Of a stretch of DNA of 45,395 nucleotides, positions 34,336 to 42,448 are shown piece after piece. Numbering within the stretch: position 1 is the stretch's first letter; each line of letters starts with the position of its first letter. The notes under the pieces were generated by a model that saw only the letters and a program-made list of their open reading frames with translations, was not told where the DNA came from and made no database searches. This DNA comes from Chitinophagaceae bacterium (GTDB lineage: Bacteria; Bacteroidota; Bacteroidia; Chitinophagales; Chitinophagaceae): positions 1-45,395 of the forward strand of contig JAQBNL010000022.1 in NCBI GenBank assembly GCA_028288585.1, written 5' to 3'. The position numbers were made by a program, and so were the translations under genes.

Positions 34336-35499
34336 TTATTTTTTTACTTTTTTATCCCAGTTGGCAATGGATTTTTTAATGGTAGATGTAACCTGCTGGT
34401 CTTTTGTAATTGACCAATCAAAAGTTTTATAGCTGGTTGTATTATCATTTGAATTATTATAAAACACAACAGCCTTAACGGCTTTGTATTTATACGGTAA
34501 AGAATCCAATGCATCTTTATACCATTTTACCCGGTCGCCGCCTACTTCAAGCGAACCGAATTCTGATATCATCATTGGCTTATCATACGTTGATATTTTA
34601 GCATAAAATTCCTTAAAAGTTTCATCAAAAGACCACCATTTACTCCAGGTTTCCACTGTTCCATAGTTTAATGCGCCAACGGCTATCCAGTCAACATAAT
34701 TATTTCCCGGGTAATATTGTTCATAAGTTTTATAGGCCGGGTGAGGCGACCATATCCATATCGCATTATCAGCGCCAATCTTACGAAAGCGATCCACAAT
34801 ATGCTTCCAGGCAGCAATATAATCTTCCGGCTTATTGTATTGCGGACCCCACGGATACCGGTAAGGATCATTCATTTCATGGCCAAACCTTAAAAAAAAT
34901 GGCGCATGAAAGTCTTTTGCATCGGCTGCCCAGGTATCGATGTATTCATCATATTTCACCCTGGCAATGGCTTTCATCCCACCCCTGTTTACGTTATCAG
35001 CTGCAGCATTTACCGGATATTTTTGAACATCAAAATCATTCAGCCAGGGTTCCCATGTTATCATTGGTATTGAGCCGAGATCATAAATTGCCTGTGCTCT
35101 TAATAAGGGAAATACCTGTTCTTTTTTGCTGCCCCACGCAGTATACAATTGTATGATGGGTAATTTTAATTTTAATGAATCCTCAAGAGAAACAATACTT
35201 TCATAGCTCTCTGCAGTATTGTTATCATATGCTCCCAAAAAAATAGTGTCAGGATAATTTATCCGCACTTTATTATTACGGTAGCGGTCAAACCATTTTA
35301 ATGAAGCTGATCTGGCCTCACGGGTATTGCCGCCAACCATTTTCTTTTCAAATTTGGCAACCCCGTTATCTACAGCTCTTGCAAAATTTTCCAATGGCCC
35401 TTTGCTTTTATCGCCAATAAAAAGCAGTAAAATGAAAAGTATGATAGCAAAGGCTATTACAATTAAAAAGGCAGAAGTTCTTTTAATTACTTTCTTCAT
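34336..35499 (-). CDS. Membrane-anchored GH26-family glycoside hydrolase
   Basis: 387 residues. An N-terminal membrane anchor (TSAFLIVIAFAIILFILLLF, residues 9-28) is followed by a TIM-barrel hydrolase facing the periplasm. The acid/base glutamate is in FFLRFGHEMNDPYRYPWG (about residues 200-217) and the nucleophile in KPMMISEFGSLEVGG, both in the GH26 pattern (mannanase/lichenase group). Aromatic residues such as IWIWSPHPAYKTYEQYYPGN line the cleft. It is the third gene of a unit with the YaiO-type outer-membrane protein and the GT2 synthase, with only 12 bases after the GT2 stop. In synthase-dependent systems such hydrolases trim or edit the nascent polymer. The polymer is unknown; a beta-mannan or mixed-linkage glucan would fit GH26. 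Confidence 0.88.
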   Translation of the reverse strand: MKKVIKRTSAFLIVIAFAIILFILLLFIGDKSKGPLENFARAVDNGVAKFEKKMVGGNTREARSASLKWFDRYRNNKVRINYPDTIFLGAYDNNTAESYESIVSLEDSLKLKLPIIQLYTAWGSKKEQVFPLLRAQAIYDLGSIPMITWEPWLNDFDVQKYPVNAAADNVNRGGMKAIARVKYDEYIDTWAADAKDFHAPFFLRFGHEMNDPYRYPWGPQYNKPEDYIAAWKHIVDRFRKIGADNAIWIWSPHPAYKTYEQYYPGNNYVDWIAVGALNYGTVETWSKWWSFDETFKEFYAKISTYDKPMMISEFGSLEVGGDRVKWYKDALDSLPYKYKAVKAVVFYNNSNDNTTSYKTFDWSITKDQQVTSTIKKSIANWDKKVKK

Positions 35500-35511
35500 A
35501 TCAGGTACACG

Positions 35512-37122
35512 CTAAATTTCTGTAATGATTTTTTTAGTTTCAATTTTATTTAAATCAACATTCATCCATGGATCTTCCTGCTTTATTTTTTGTGATTGCC
35601 ACGCTGCATAAATTCCACCCACAACCATTAAAAAAGCAATGGCAGCAAAAGCAACCATCCCCCATATATCTCCGCTTGTAAGAGATAGTTTGGCCTCAGG
35701 TGTAAAATATATCCGTTGTATTAAAACACTTGCTACGGTTATTAAAAAAAGAACCAAATGAAAAATGAGTGGGCGGGCAAAAATTGTAAATCCTTTAGCA
35801 GCCTGTTTTGCGGTAGGAATGTATGGTATATCAGCATCTTTTAAGGAAAGTATAAACCCCCGGAAAAAAACCGGCCAGCAGGCAAATTTTAAGATCATTC
35901 CCCGCCAGTGTAGTCCCCGTTCTTTTTCCGGATGACAGGTCCATTGCTGTACATATAAATAAATGATCAAACCAAAGAGGCCCACAGGAAGCCAGTTAAG
36001 TAAAAATTCAACAAAGTCCATATTAGCAGGTAACCATCCAAATAAAAAGAAAAAATATGGTATCAATAAAAAGAGAACCATAGTTACCCCTGAAAAATAA
36101 TAAGTGCCAATTGTGAGATAAGATAATCGTTGCCAAAGCGAAAGTTTCTTCCATAATCGTGGCACTTCAGCAAATAAAACTTCGTGTACACCGCGGGCCC
36201 ACTTAAGCTGTTGCTTGCAAAATGAGCCCAGGTCTTCCGGCACTAATCCGCGGCTAACAATAACCGGGGTATAAATAGACTTCCATCCTGCAGCATGAAT
36301 ACGGATTGCTGTGATCAGGTCTTCTGCTAAACCAATTCCATGTCCATCTATGCTATCCAAAGCTTTACGCCTGAAAGTACAGTTGGCTCCAATTGCAACT
36401 GCACAGTTTCTGCCATGCATACCCATTTGGGTGGGGCCATAAAAACCATAAGTTTGTTCAGCTGCGCCTTTTGCCGTAAATGATTTGTATTGATTATAAT
36501 AAGCCTGTGATACCTGCACGTATCCCACTTTTTCATCATTAAAAAATCCCAAAACTTCATCAAAAAAATTGGGGAAGGGAATATGATCAGGATCAAGAAC
36601 CAAAATAAAATCTTCTCTTGTTTGTTTTAATGCTGCATTTATTTTTCCTGCTTTTGCGCCGGATATACCAATCAGCTCAAGCCATACAGCTCCGTGTTCT
36701 TCTGCCACTTCTCTAAACCGTGGATCTTTAGTGTCGTCAAGTAAATAAGTAGTATGCGGGTAGGTTATTCGTGCACATGCAGCCAGGGTTTTTTCAAACA
36801 TGCTTAATGGCTCGCCGGGTGAGCTTGTAGTAAATATGGCTACACTTAAATTTTGCAGGGCCTCTTTTTTTTCAGGCTTGCTTATCTGTAAATAAGATAC
36901 CCACAGAATAACCATGCGTACAATGCCCCACCAGAAAATAAAAGTTAATATCAAGAACAAAGGCAGTGATGCAACATGCTCGGCTTTAAACCACCAATTG
37001 AACAAACGGAAAATACTTATGCAGCCTGCAAGAACCAAAATAGCTAATACCATTTTTTTTATTGTACCGGATGGTGAAGCTTCACGAAACTTCCATAAGT
37101 CATATTTACTTTTTGGTTTCAT
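35512..37122 (-). CDS. Processive GT2 polysaccharide synthase (cellulose-synthase-like)
   Basis: 536 residues. Two N-terminal helices (about 21-42 and 52-75) precede a cytosolic GT-A domain with TYLLDDTKDPRFREVAEEHG, the DxD motif FILVLDPDHIPFPNFFDEVL, the GLAEDLITAIRIHAAGWKSI base motif, and the QQLKWARG motif that replaces QxxRW. Four to five further helices follow, and the final ~30 residues are charged. This is the organisation of synthases that couple polymerisation to inner-membrane export. No PilZ domain is visible. The start overlaps the end of the YaiO-type gene by 17 bases, and the GH26 gene follows, so all three are co-transcribed. Confidence 0.9.
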   Translation of the reverse strand: MKPKSKYDLWKFREASPSGTIKKMVLAILVLAGCISIFRLFNWWFKAEHVASLPLFLILTFIFWWGIVRMVILWVSYLQISKPEKKEALQNLSVAIFTTSSPGEPLSMFEKTLAACARITYPHTTYLLDDTKDPRFREVAEEHGAVWLELIGISGAKAGKINAALKQTREDFILVLDPDHIPFPNFFDEVLGFFNDEKVGYVQVSQAYYNQYKSFTAKGAAEQTYGFYGPTQMGMHGRNCAVAIGANCTFRRKALDSIDGHGIGLAEDLITAIRIHAAGWKSIYTPVIVSRGLVPEDLGSFCKQQLKWARGVHEVLFAEVPRLWKKLSLWQRLSYLTIGTYYFSGVTMVLFLLIPYFFFLFGWLPANMDFVEFLLNWLPVGLFGLIIYLYVQQWTCHPEKERGLHWRGMILKFACWPVFFRGFILSLKDADIPYIPTAKQAAKGFTIFARPLIFHLVLFLITVASVLIQRIYFTPEAKLSLTSGDIWGMVAFAAIAFLMVVGGIYAAWQSQKIKQEDPWMNVDLNKIETKKIITEI

Positions 37123-38617
37123 TTATAAAAGCATATTTCAATTGAATGGCACCCTGGTTAACGGTATAAAATAAAAGCTTAGTGTATCCATACAGCCCGC
37201 TTATGGTTACCTGGTTTGATAAATGTATAAGAAGTTCATTTTGAAAATCAATTGGTGTATAGGATTGTTTACTGTAGGTTTTATTGATAGAATAAATATT
37301 CTGCGTTTTTGTAAGTACGAGGTCAGGATAATCAGAAGATGCTGATACGCCTATATTAACCCTGGAAGTAAAATTTACTTTATCGGATAATAATATTCCT
37401 ACAGAGGCCAGCAAAGAATGTATGGTTTGATTGTTTGGTGTAAAATAAGGATTGTAATACCCCTCTACCGATCCTCCTGCAGCAGTGGTTTGAATAACGC
37501 TGTTTAATGATTTTACTGAGGTAAAAGTATTCCTGTCAGCATTGGAATGATTGAATGCATATCCCGCTTTTAATGAGAAATTCTTTTTATTGATAATGGG
37601 GGCTAACAACCATAAGTATATAGTCTGAATTTTATTGTCGTCTTCAAATTTTTCTGCCTGGTAGGCGCCTCTTCCAAGCCATTTATTTGCTTTGTTTAAA
37701 TTGACAGCAACTCCTGAAAAGTTTTGTATAACCGGGCTGCGTACACTTGTGCTGGAATATTGATAAGGCTTTTTTGCTGTAAACACTTCTAATACAATTG
37801 AATTTGATATTTTTTGAGCAAGCAAAAGATTACCGGTTAGGATGGCGTTATTATCATTTGCATGATGTTTAAAAATACCGCCGGTGGCGCTAATGGAAAA
37901 TCCGGAGTTTCCGAAACTGATCTTATTACCAAGCTGTATCCATAAAGAATTAAAAAGACTATCAGGCAAAGTAAAATGATTATAATTTATATGCAATCCC
38001 GGATTAAAAAGCCACGACCTGTACCATCCGGCTTCAACCTCAACGTCTGTTGATTTCAATGGCTGATCATCAGAAATATAAATTCCACGCAATCTTATAT
38101 ATGGTGCGGTAAGCGTATTAATTTCAGCAAGAATACCCAGCGCAGTTGGATTATCCGGATATGGTTTTAACACATCGGCCACTCTTTCTTTTGCTTTTTG
38201 AATGTGCCCATTCCAGTAATAAAGCCTGGCCAATAAGATATTTACTTCTGCATTGGCTGAGTCATAAGTCCTATAATCTTCCAATAATAACTGTGCATGT
38301 GAGAGCTTTCCGGTTTCAAACAGCATTCGTCCATAATCAAGCTTTACCACATGTTGGTCAGGGAAAGAAACAAGCGTTTTTTCATAAACTTCAGAAGCAC
38401 GGTTAAAATCTTTCATCCAATACAATACCTGGGCATGAAGCCGCAATGCGTTTATATCATTGTGCCCTAAATTGTATTGTGTAAGCAGCCTATCGGCTTC
38501 TGTAAATTTTTTTTCATACGCCTTTGAGCGGGCAAATTCAATAGTATCGGGAGAAGTTTGCGCATTCAGATGGCAAACAGTAAAAAATATATACAATAAG
38601 GCTATCACCTTTTTCAT
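37106..38617 (-). CDS. YaiO-type outer-membrane beta-barrel protein with N-terminal TPR repeats
   Basis: 503 residues with a signal peptide (MKKVIALLYIFFTVCHLNAQ). The periplasmic part (about residues 25-165) contains tetratricopeptide repeats (INALRLHAQVLYWMKDFNRA, VNILLARLYYWNGHIQKAKE, PDNPTALGILAEINTLTAPY). The remaining ~330 residues are a beta barrel of the YaiO family (YISDDQPLKSTDVEVEAGWY, SFGNSGFSISATGGIFKHHA, ISGLYGYTKLLFYTVNQGAI). The TPR-plus-barrel layout mirrors polysaccharide export proteins such as PgaA and AlgK/AlgE. It is first in the operon and overlaps the synthase gene. It probably forms the outer-membrane exit for the polymer. Confidence 0.88.
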   Translation of the reverse strand: MKKVIALLYIFFTVCHLNAQTSPDTIEFARSKAYEKKFTEADRLLTQYNLGHNDINALRLHAQVLYWMKDFNRASEVYEKTLVSFPDQHVVKLDYGRMLFETGKLSHAQLLLEDYRTYDSANAEVNILLARLYYWNGHIQKAKERVADVLKPYPDNPTALGILAEINTLTAPYIRLRGIYISDDQPLKSTDVEVEAGWYRSWLFNPGLHINYNHFTLPDSLFNSLWIQLGNKISFGNSGFSISATGGIFKHHANDNNAILTGNLLLAQKISNSIVLEVFTAKKPYQYSSTSVRSPVIQNFSGVAVNLNKANKWLGRGAYQAEKFEDDNKIQTIYLWLLAPIINKKNFSLKAGYAFNHSNADRNTFTSVKSLNSVIQTTAAGGSVEGYYNPYFTPNNQTIHSLLASVGILLSDKVNFTSRVNIGVSASSDYPDLVLTKTQNIYSINKTYSKQSYTPIDFQNELLIHLSNQVTISGLYGYTKLLFYTVNQGAIQLKYAFINETKK

Positions 38618-38741
38618 AGAGTTAATTTATTTTAATCGGGATAAAGAAGTTAGGCTAAACTGAATAGATAAAATTGAGTTAAACTAAAATACGCAGTTTA
38701 ATTCATATTTCATAACCCTGTATTCTTAACTGTAAATGCGC

Positions 38742-38749
38742 TACTTTTG
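38742..38749 (+). promoter_or_regulatory. -7 element of nrnA
   Basis: TACTTTTG matches TAnnTTTG exactly and ends 10 bases before ATG 38760, predicting a nearly leaderless mRNA. The in-frame ATG at 38736 lies upstream of the element. Confidence 0.5.
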
Positions 38750-38759
38750 CAGCCGTTTT

Positions 38760-39779
38760 ATGCGCCCTGTCAACGAAATATTTCCTTTACTTACCCAGCC
38801 CAAAAATGTGGTGATCACTTTTCACCAAAAGCCTGATGCAGATGCTATGGGTTCAGCCCTGGGATTATATCATTTTTTAAAACAACTGGGCCATACAGTT
38901 ACAGTAATTTCTCCTACCAACTGGGCAGGTTTTTTAAGCTGGATGCCGGGCTGCAAAAAGGTATTGGACTATGAAATGCAAACCGCAAAGGCAACAGAGG
39001 CCCTTAATAATGCGGAATGGTTGTTTTGCCTGGATTTTAATACAATGGACAGGACCAGAAAAATGGCAGAGCCACTGACTAACCTCTCCTGCGTAAAAAT
39101 TTTAATAGACCATCATCAACAGCCACAGGTTGAAGCATTTAATTATGGAATTAGTAATGTAACAAAAAGTTCTACATCGGAAATGGTGTATGATTTTATT
39201 GTCGCATCCGGGCATGCTGATAAAATAAATGTAAATGTTGCTGAATGTTTATATGCAGGCGTTATGACAGACACCGGGTCTTTTCGTTTTACATCCACAA
39301 GCGCAAGTGTTCATAGAATGGTTGCAGACCTAAAAGACAGGGGCCTGGAACATAGCCAAATTCACGAAAACCTTTTTGATAATTTTTTGGAAGGCAGGTT
39401 CCGGTTTTTTGGACATGTATTACTTAACCGGATGGAAATTTTTTATGAATATAATACGGCATTGATTGCCATTCCGCAGGCCGACCTTATTAAGTTTAAT
39501 GTAAAAACAGGCGATACCGAAGGATTGGTTAATTTTCCGCTGAGCATTCATGGAATAAAACTCGCCTGCATAATTATCGACAGGGGAGATGAAAGAAAAA
39601 GTTCTTTCCGCAGCAAAGGTGGTTTTGATGTAAACACTTTTGCAAGAAAATATTTTAATGGCGGCGGACATTTTAATGCAGCCGGGGGTAAAAATTCTGA
39701 GCCGCTTGAAGAAGTAGTACGACAATTTAAAGCAGCCATTAAAGAGAACAAAGAACAATTAAGTAGTTATCAATTTTAA
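38760..39779 (+). CDS. nrnA: DHH-family phosphoesterase (NrnA-type nanoRNase / pAp phosphatase)
   Basis: 339 residues from ATG 38760 (an ATG 24 bases upstream precedes the predicted transcription start). DHH-family metal motifs are HQKPDADAMGSALG (about residues 25-38), FCLDFNTMDRTRKM, ILIDHHQQPQ (the DHH motif) and MTDTGSFRFTS. The DHHA1 domain ends with the substrate-binding GGGHFNAAGG. Such enzymes degrade short oligoribonucleotides and 3'-phosphoadenosine 5'-phosphate, and some hydrolyse cyclic dinucleotide products. Bacteroidota lack classic Orn, so NrnA-like proteins are expected to take its role. The FKBP isomerase gene follows after 11 bases. Confidence 0.93.
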   Translation: MRPVNEIFPLLTQPKNVVITFHQKPDADAMGSALGLYHFLKQLGHTVTVISPTNWAGFLSWMPGCKKVLDYEMQTAKATEALNNAEWLFCLDFNTMDRTRKMAEPLTNLSCVKILIDHHQQPQVEAFNYGISNVTKSSTSEMVYDFIVASGHADKINVNVAECLYAGVMTDTGSFRFTSTSASVHRMVADLKDRGLEHSQIHENLFDNFLEGRFRFFGHVLLNRMEIFYEYNTALIAIPQADLIKFNVKTGDTEGLVNFPLSIHGIKLACIIIDRGDERKSSFRSKGGFDVNTFARKYFNGGGHFNAAGGKNSEPLEEVVRQFKAAIKENKEQLSSYQF

Positions 39780-39790
39780 AAACATAAACA

Positions 39791-40813
39791 ATGAAGCAAT
39801 TATTTTATTTAATTATTACAAGCCTTATTTTATTCTCTTGTACTCAATCCACTAAAAAATTTAAAGATGGTACAGAGTATAAGATCATAAGCGATGGAAA
39901 AGGTCAAAAGATCGTGAATGGCAATTTTATTGAAGTAGAGATATTAAAAAAATACAAGGACAGTGTATTATACAATTCAAGAGAAATTATGCCTCAATTT
40001 GGTTTGTACGATACGGCACAGTTTCCTCCTTTATTTAAGGAGATATTTAAAAATATAAGAGTGGGCGACAGTGTTTTTACAAGAAACCTTGTTGATTCAA
40101 TTTATAAAGAGAGTATGCCTCCCTTTGCAAAAAAAGGAGAATATGAAACTACCACTTACAAATTCATAAATGCATTTACTACAAAAGAGCAAACTGACTC
40201 TGCATATAACAAGTGGCTGCCAATTGCAAAAGAAAGAACTGCTAAAAAACAGAAAGAGCTGATTGTAAAAGAACTTAAAACAAATGAGCCTCAATTAAAG
40301 GCAGATGATAAAATACTTAGTGATTATATAGCTGCCCATCAGTTAACGGCTGTAAAAGCGCCCTGGGGTACTTATGTTGTTATCACCACTCCGGGCACAG
40401 GCGAAAATTTAAACGACAGCAGCATAGCAGTTGTAAATTATACCGGCAGAACATTGGTGGATAGTGTTTTTGATTCAAACACTGACATTAAGTTTGGACA
40501 TAGGCAACCCATTAATGTTGATTTATCACAGGTTGGCAGTGTTATTCTTGGCTGGACTGATGGATTAAAGCAAATGAAAAAAGGCAGCAAGGGTAAATTC
40601 TTTATCCCTTCTTCTTTAGGCTATGGCAAAACAGGATCAGGCGATAAAATTAAACCTAACGAAAATTTGATCTTTGATATAGAAGTAACAGACGTTCTTA
40701 CACCTGCACAATACCAGGCTAAACAATTGGAGCAGCAACAGAAAATGATGGAGATGCAACAAAAAATGCAGCAGCAAATGCAGCAAAGAAGGCCGGATTC
40801 TTCAGCCAAATAA
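39791..40813 (+). CDS. FKBP-type peptidyl-prolyl isomerase lipoprotein
   Basis: 340 residues with a lipoprotein signal (MKQLFYLIITSLILFSCTQS, lipobox LFSC). The N-terminal half has one degenerate FKBP-like segment (DGTEYKIISDGKGQKIVNGN, EVEILKKYKDSVLYNSREIM), then a charged helical linker. The C-terminal FKBP domain (about residues 195-305) has GTGENLNDSSIAVVNYTGRT, SVILGWTDGLKQMKKGSKGK, FFIPSSLGYGKTGSGDKIKP and NENLIFDIEVTDV. A Gln/Met-rich tail (QQKMMEMQQKMQQQMQQRRP) ends the protein. It is likely to be a periplasmic or surface foldase. It follows nrnA by 11 bases and ends at a bidirectional terminator. Confidence 0.92.
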   Translation: MKQLFYLIITSLILFSCTQSTKKFKDGTEYKIISDGKGQKIVNGNFIEVEILKKYKDSVLYNSREIMPQFGLYDTAQFPPLFKEIFKNIRVGDSVFTRNLVDSIYKESMPPFAKKGEYETTTYKFINAFTTKEQTDSAYNKWLPIAKERTAKKQKELIVKELKTNEPQLKADDKILSDYIAAHQLTAVKAPWGTYVVITTPGTGENLNDSSIAVVNYTGRTLVDSVFDSNTDIKFGHRQPINVDLSQVGSVILGWTDGLKQMKKGSKGKFFIPSSLGYGKTGSGDKIKPNENLIFDIEVTDVLTPAQYQAKQLEQQQKMMEMQQKMQQQMQQRRPDSSAK

Positions 40814-40833
40814 ATAAAAATTGATTTTTTAAA

Positions 40834-40857
40834 AGAGGCAGCAATGCCTCTTTTTTT
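40834..40857. terminator. Bidirectional terminator between the FKBP gene and folP
   Basis: AGAGGCA (40834-40840) pairs with TGCCTCT (40845-40851) around GCAA. T7 follows on the plus strand, and TTTT plus an AT-rich stretch on the minus strand. The folP stop codon (40856-40858) overlaps it. Confidence 0.8.
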
Positions 40858-41686
40858 ATGCACTTCTGTATCGCTCATACAATGCGATCGCTTCTGTAGC
40901 TTCCTTTACATCATGCACTCTTAAAATATTGGCGCCATTTTGTAAAGCCAATGTATTTAAAACGGTTGTTCCGTTAAGTGCTTCGGCTGCCGTTACACCT
41001 AAGGTTTTATAAATAGTTGATTTGCGTGAAAGTCCCGCAAGTATGGGTTTCTCCAGCATCTTAAAAGCGGCCATCTCTTTTAGCAATTTAAAATTATGTG
41101 AGATGTTTTTTCCGAATCCAAAACCCGGGTCAATGATAACATCATTTATCCCGGCACGTTTGCATTCATCTGTTTTTTGTATAAAAAAATCAAGCACTTC
41201 TTTGGTTACATTTTCGTATGAAGGTTTTTCCTGCATATTCCCAGGCATACCTTTCATGTGCATACAGATATATGAAACGCCAAGTTTTGCAACTGCCGGT
41301 ATCATATCGCTATCCATATTTCCTGCACTGATATCATTGATTATGGCAGCGCCTGCACCAACGCATGCAGCAGCAATTTGCGATTGATAAGTATCAACAG
41401 AAATAACAGCGCCAGGGAAACTCTGCAATATTATTTCAATTGCAGGAAGCACTCTTCCCAATTCTTCATTTATAGATATTCTTTCACTTCCCGGCCTGGT
41501 GCTTTGTCCCCCTATATCAATAATATCAGCGCCATCATTTATCATTTTTGTTGCCTGCAACAAGATTGATTCATTTGTTTGTTGCCGGCTTCCTTCATAA
41601 AAAGAATCCGGTGTAATGTTGATAATGCCCATTACCACTGGTTTGTCTATTACCAATAATTTGCCTTTACAGTTTAATGAGAACAT
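40856..41686 (-). CDS. folP: Dihydropteroate synthase
   Basis: A 276-residue TIM barrel that condenses 7,8-dihydropterin pyrophosphate with p-aminobenzoate in folate synthesis and is the sulfonamide target. Motifs are VMGIINITPDSFYEGSRQQT (about residues 18-37), ADIIDIGGQSTRPGSERISI (about residues 53-72), VISVDTYQSQ, AIINDISAGNMD, DVIIDPGFGFGKNISHN (about residues 185-200) and LAGLSRKSTIYKTLG, with RVHDVKEATEAIALY near the end. The complete catalytic set is present. It is divergent from the DUF1599 gene (50-base gap between starts) and convergent with the FKBP gene. Confidence 0.97.
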   Translation of the reverse strand: MFSLNCKGKLLVIDKPVVMGIINITPDSFYEGSRQQTNESILLQATKMINDGADIIDIGGQSTRPGSERISINEELGRVLPAIEIILQSFPGAVISVDTYQSQIAAACVGAGAAIINDISAGNMDSDMIPAVAKLGVSYICMHMKGMPGNMQEKPSYENVTKEVLDFFIQKTDECKRAGINDVIIDPGFGFGKNISHNFKLLKEMAAFKMLEKPILAGLSRKSTIYKTLGVTAAEALNGTTVLNTLALQNGANILRVHDVKEATEAIALYERYRSA

Positions 41687-41735
41687 TGACTACTTTATCT
41701 TTATTTTTGAAAGGTATTACAGATACAATTATAAG

Positions 41736-42293
41736 ATGCAAGATAAGACCAATCACGAGTACGCCACAGCAATAAAGAGTTGTAAAGAAATTTTTATAAA
41801 AAAGACAAAAGATTATGGCACTTCATGGAGAGTTTACAGAACTATTTCAGTGGCTGACCAGATCTACATAAAAGCAAAGCGAATACGAAACATACAGGAA
41901 AAAAAACTGCAGAAAATTGACGATGACCTGCTTAGTGAATTTAAAGGGATAGTGAATTATGGAGTGATAGGCCTGGTACAACTTGACCTGCAGAATGATG
42001 AAACAGAAGACATGGATGTTGATGTTGTATCTAAAATGTATGATGAGAAGATTGAAATAGCAAAAAAATTAATGGAAGATAAGAACCATGATTATGGCGA
42101 AGCATGGAGAGAAATGAGCCAGGAAAGTTTTGCAGACCTGATACTGGCAAAAGTATTACGCATAAAACAGATACTGAACAATGAAGGCAAAACACTTATC
42201 AGTGAAGGTATTGATGCAAATTTTTATGATATAATAAATTATGCTGTTTTTGCTTTGATATTAAGCCCCCTGTCCCCCGAAGGGGGAACTTAG
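41736..42293 (+). CDS. Double DUF1599 (Nmad1-like) domain protein
   Basis: 185 residues from ATG 41736. An open frame extends upstream to 41616 but overlaps the start of divergent folP, so it is not used. Two copies of the same ~45-residue helical module are present: CKEIFIKKTKDYGTSWRVYR then TISVADQIYIKAKRIRNIQE (about residues 16-55), and AKKLMEDKNHDYGEAWREMS then FADLILAKVLRIKQILN (about residues 108-150). The shared KDYG-x-x-W and D-x-x-x-x-K-x-x-R-I signature is that of DUF1599, also named nucleotide modification associated domain 1. Function is unproven. The last residues (SPLSPEGGT) are encoded by a CCCCC/GGGGG hairpin element. Confidence 0.8.
   Translation: MQDKTNHEYATAIKSCKEIFIKKTKDYGTSWRVYRTISVADQIYIKAKRIRNIQEKKLQKIDDDLLSEFKGIVNYGVIGLVQLDLQNDETEDMDVDVVSKMYDEKIEIAKKLMEDKNHDYGEAWREMSQESFADLILAKVLRIKQILNNEGKTLISEGIDANFYDIINYAVFALILSPLSPEGGT
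42265..42289. repeat. C/G-rich palindromic element over the 3' end of the DUF1599 gene
   Basis: TCCCCC (42273-42278) pairs with GGGGGA (42282-42287) around GAA, preceded by AGCCCCCTG. It encodes the SPLSPEGGT tail; the stop codon follows at 42291-42293. From memory this resembles a dispersed hairpin element of Bacteroidota. Confidence 0.55.
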
Positions 42294-42350
42294 TTGTAAA
42301 GTTTTTTATTAACGGAAGCTAATTTTTAAAACGATTAAACTATGGCTGCC

Positions 42351-42434
42351 CGGCCCCGTATGAGCTAAATATTAGTAGTAATACAATAAAACAAACAATT
42401 TACGGCTTCATAGGAGCCGGATATTAGAAACAAG
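42351..42434 (+). repeat. Two diverged ~32-bp repeat units with hairpin potential
   Basis: Unit 1 (42351-42382) begins CGGCCCCGTATGAGC and unit 2 (42403-42434) begins CGGCTTCATAGGAGC. Both continue with three variable bases and ATATTAG. I count 21 of 32 identical positions, with unit starts 52 bases apart. Unit 2 contains a CGGCT/AGCCG stem (42403-42407 with 42415-42419). Nothing else was seen in the 155-base gap. Confidence 0.5.
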
Positions 42435-42448
42435 TTTTAAATTACATA

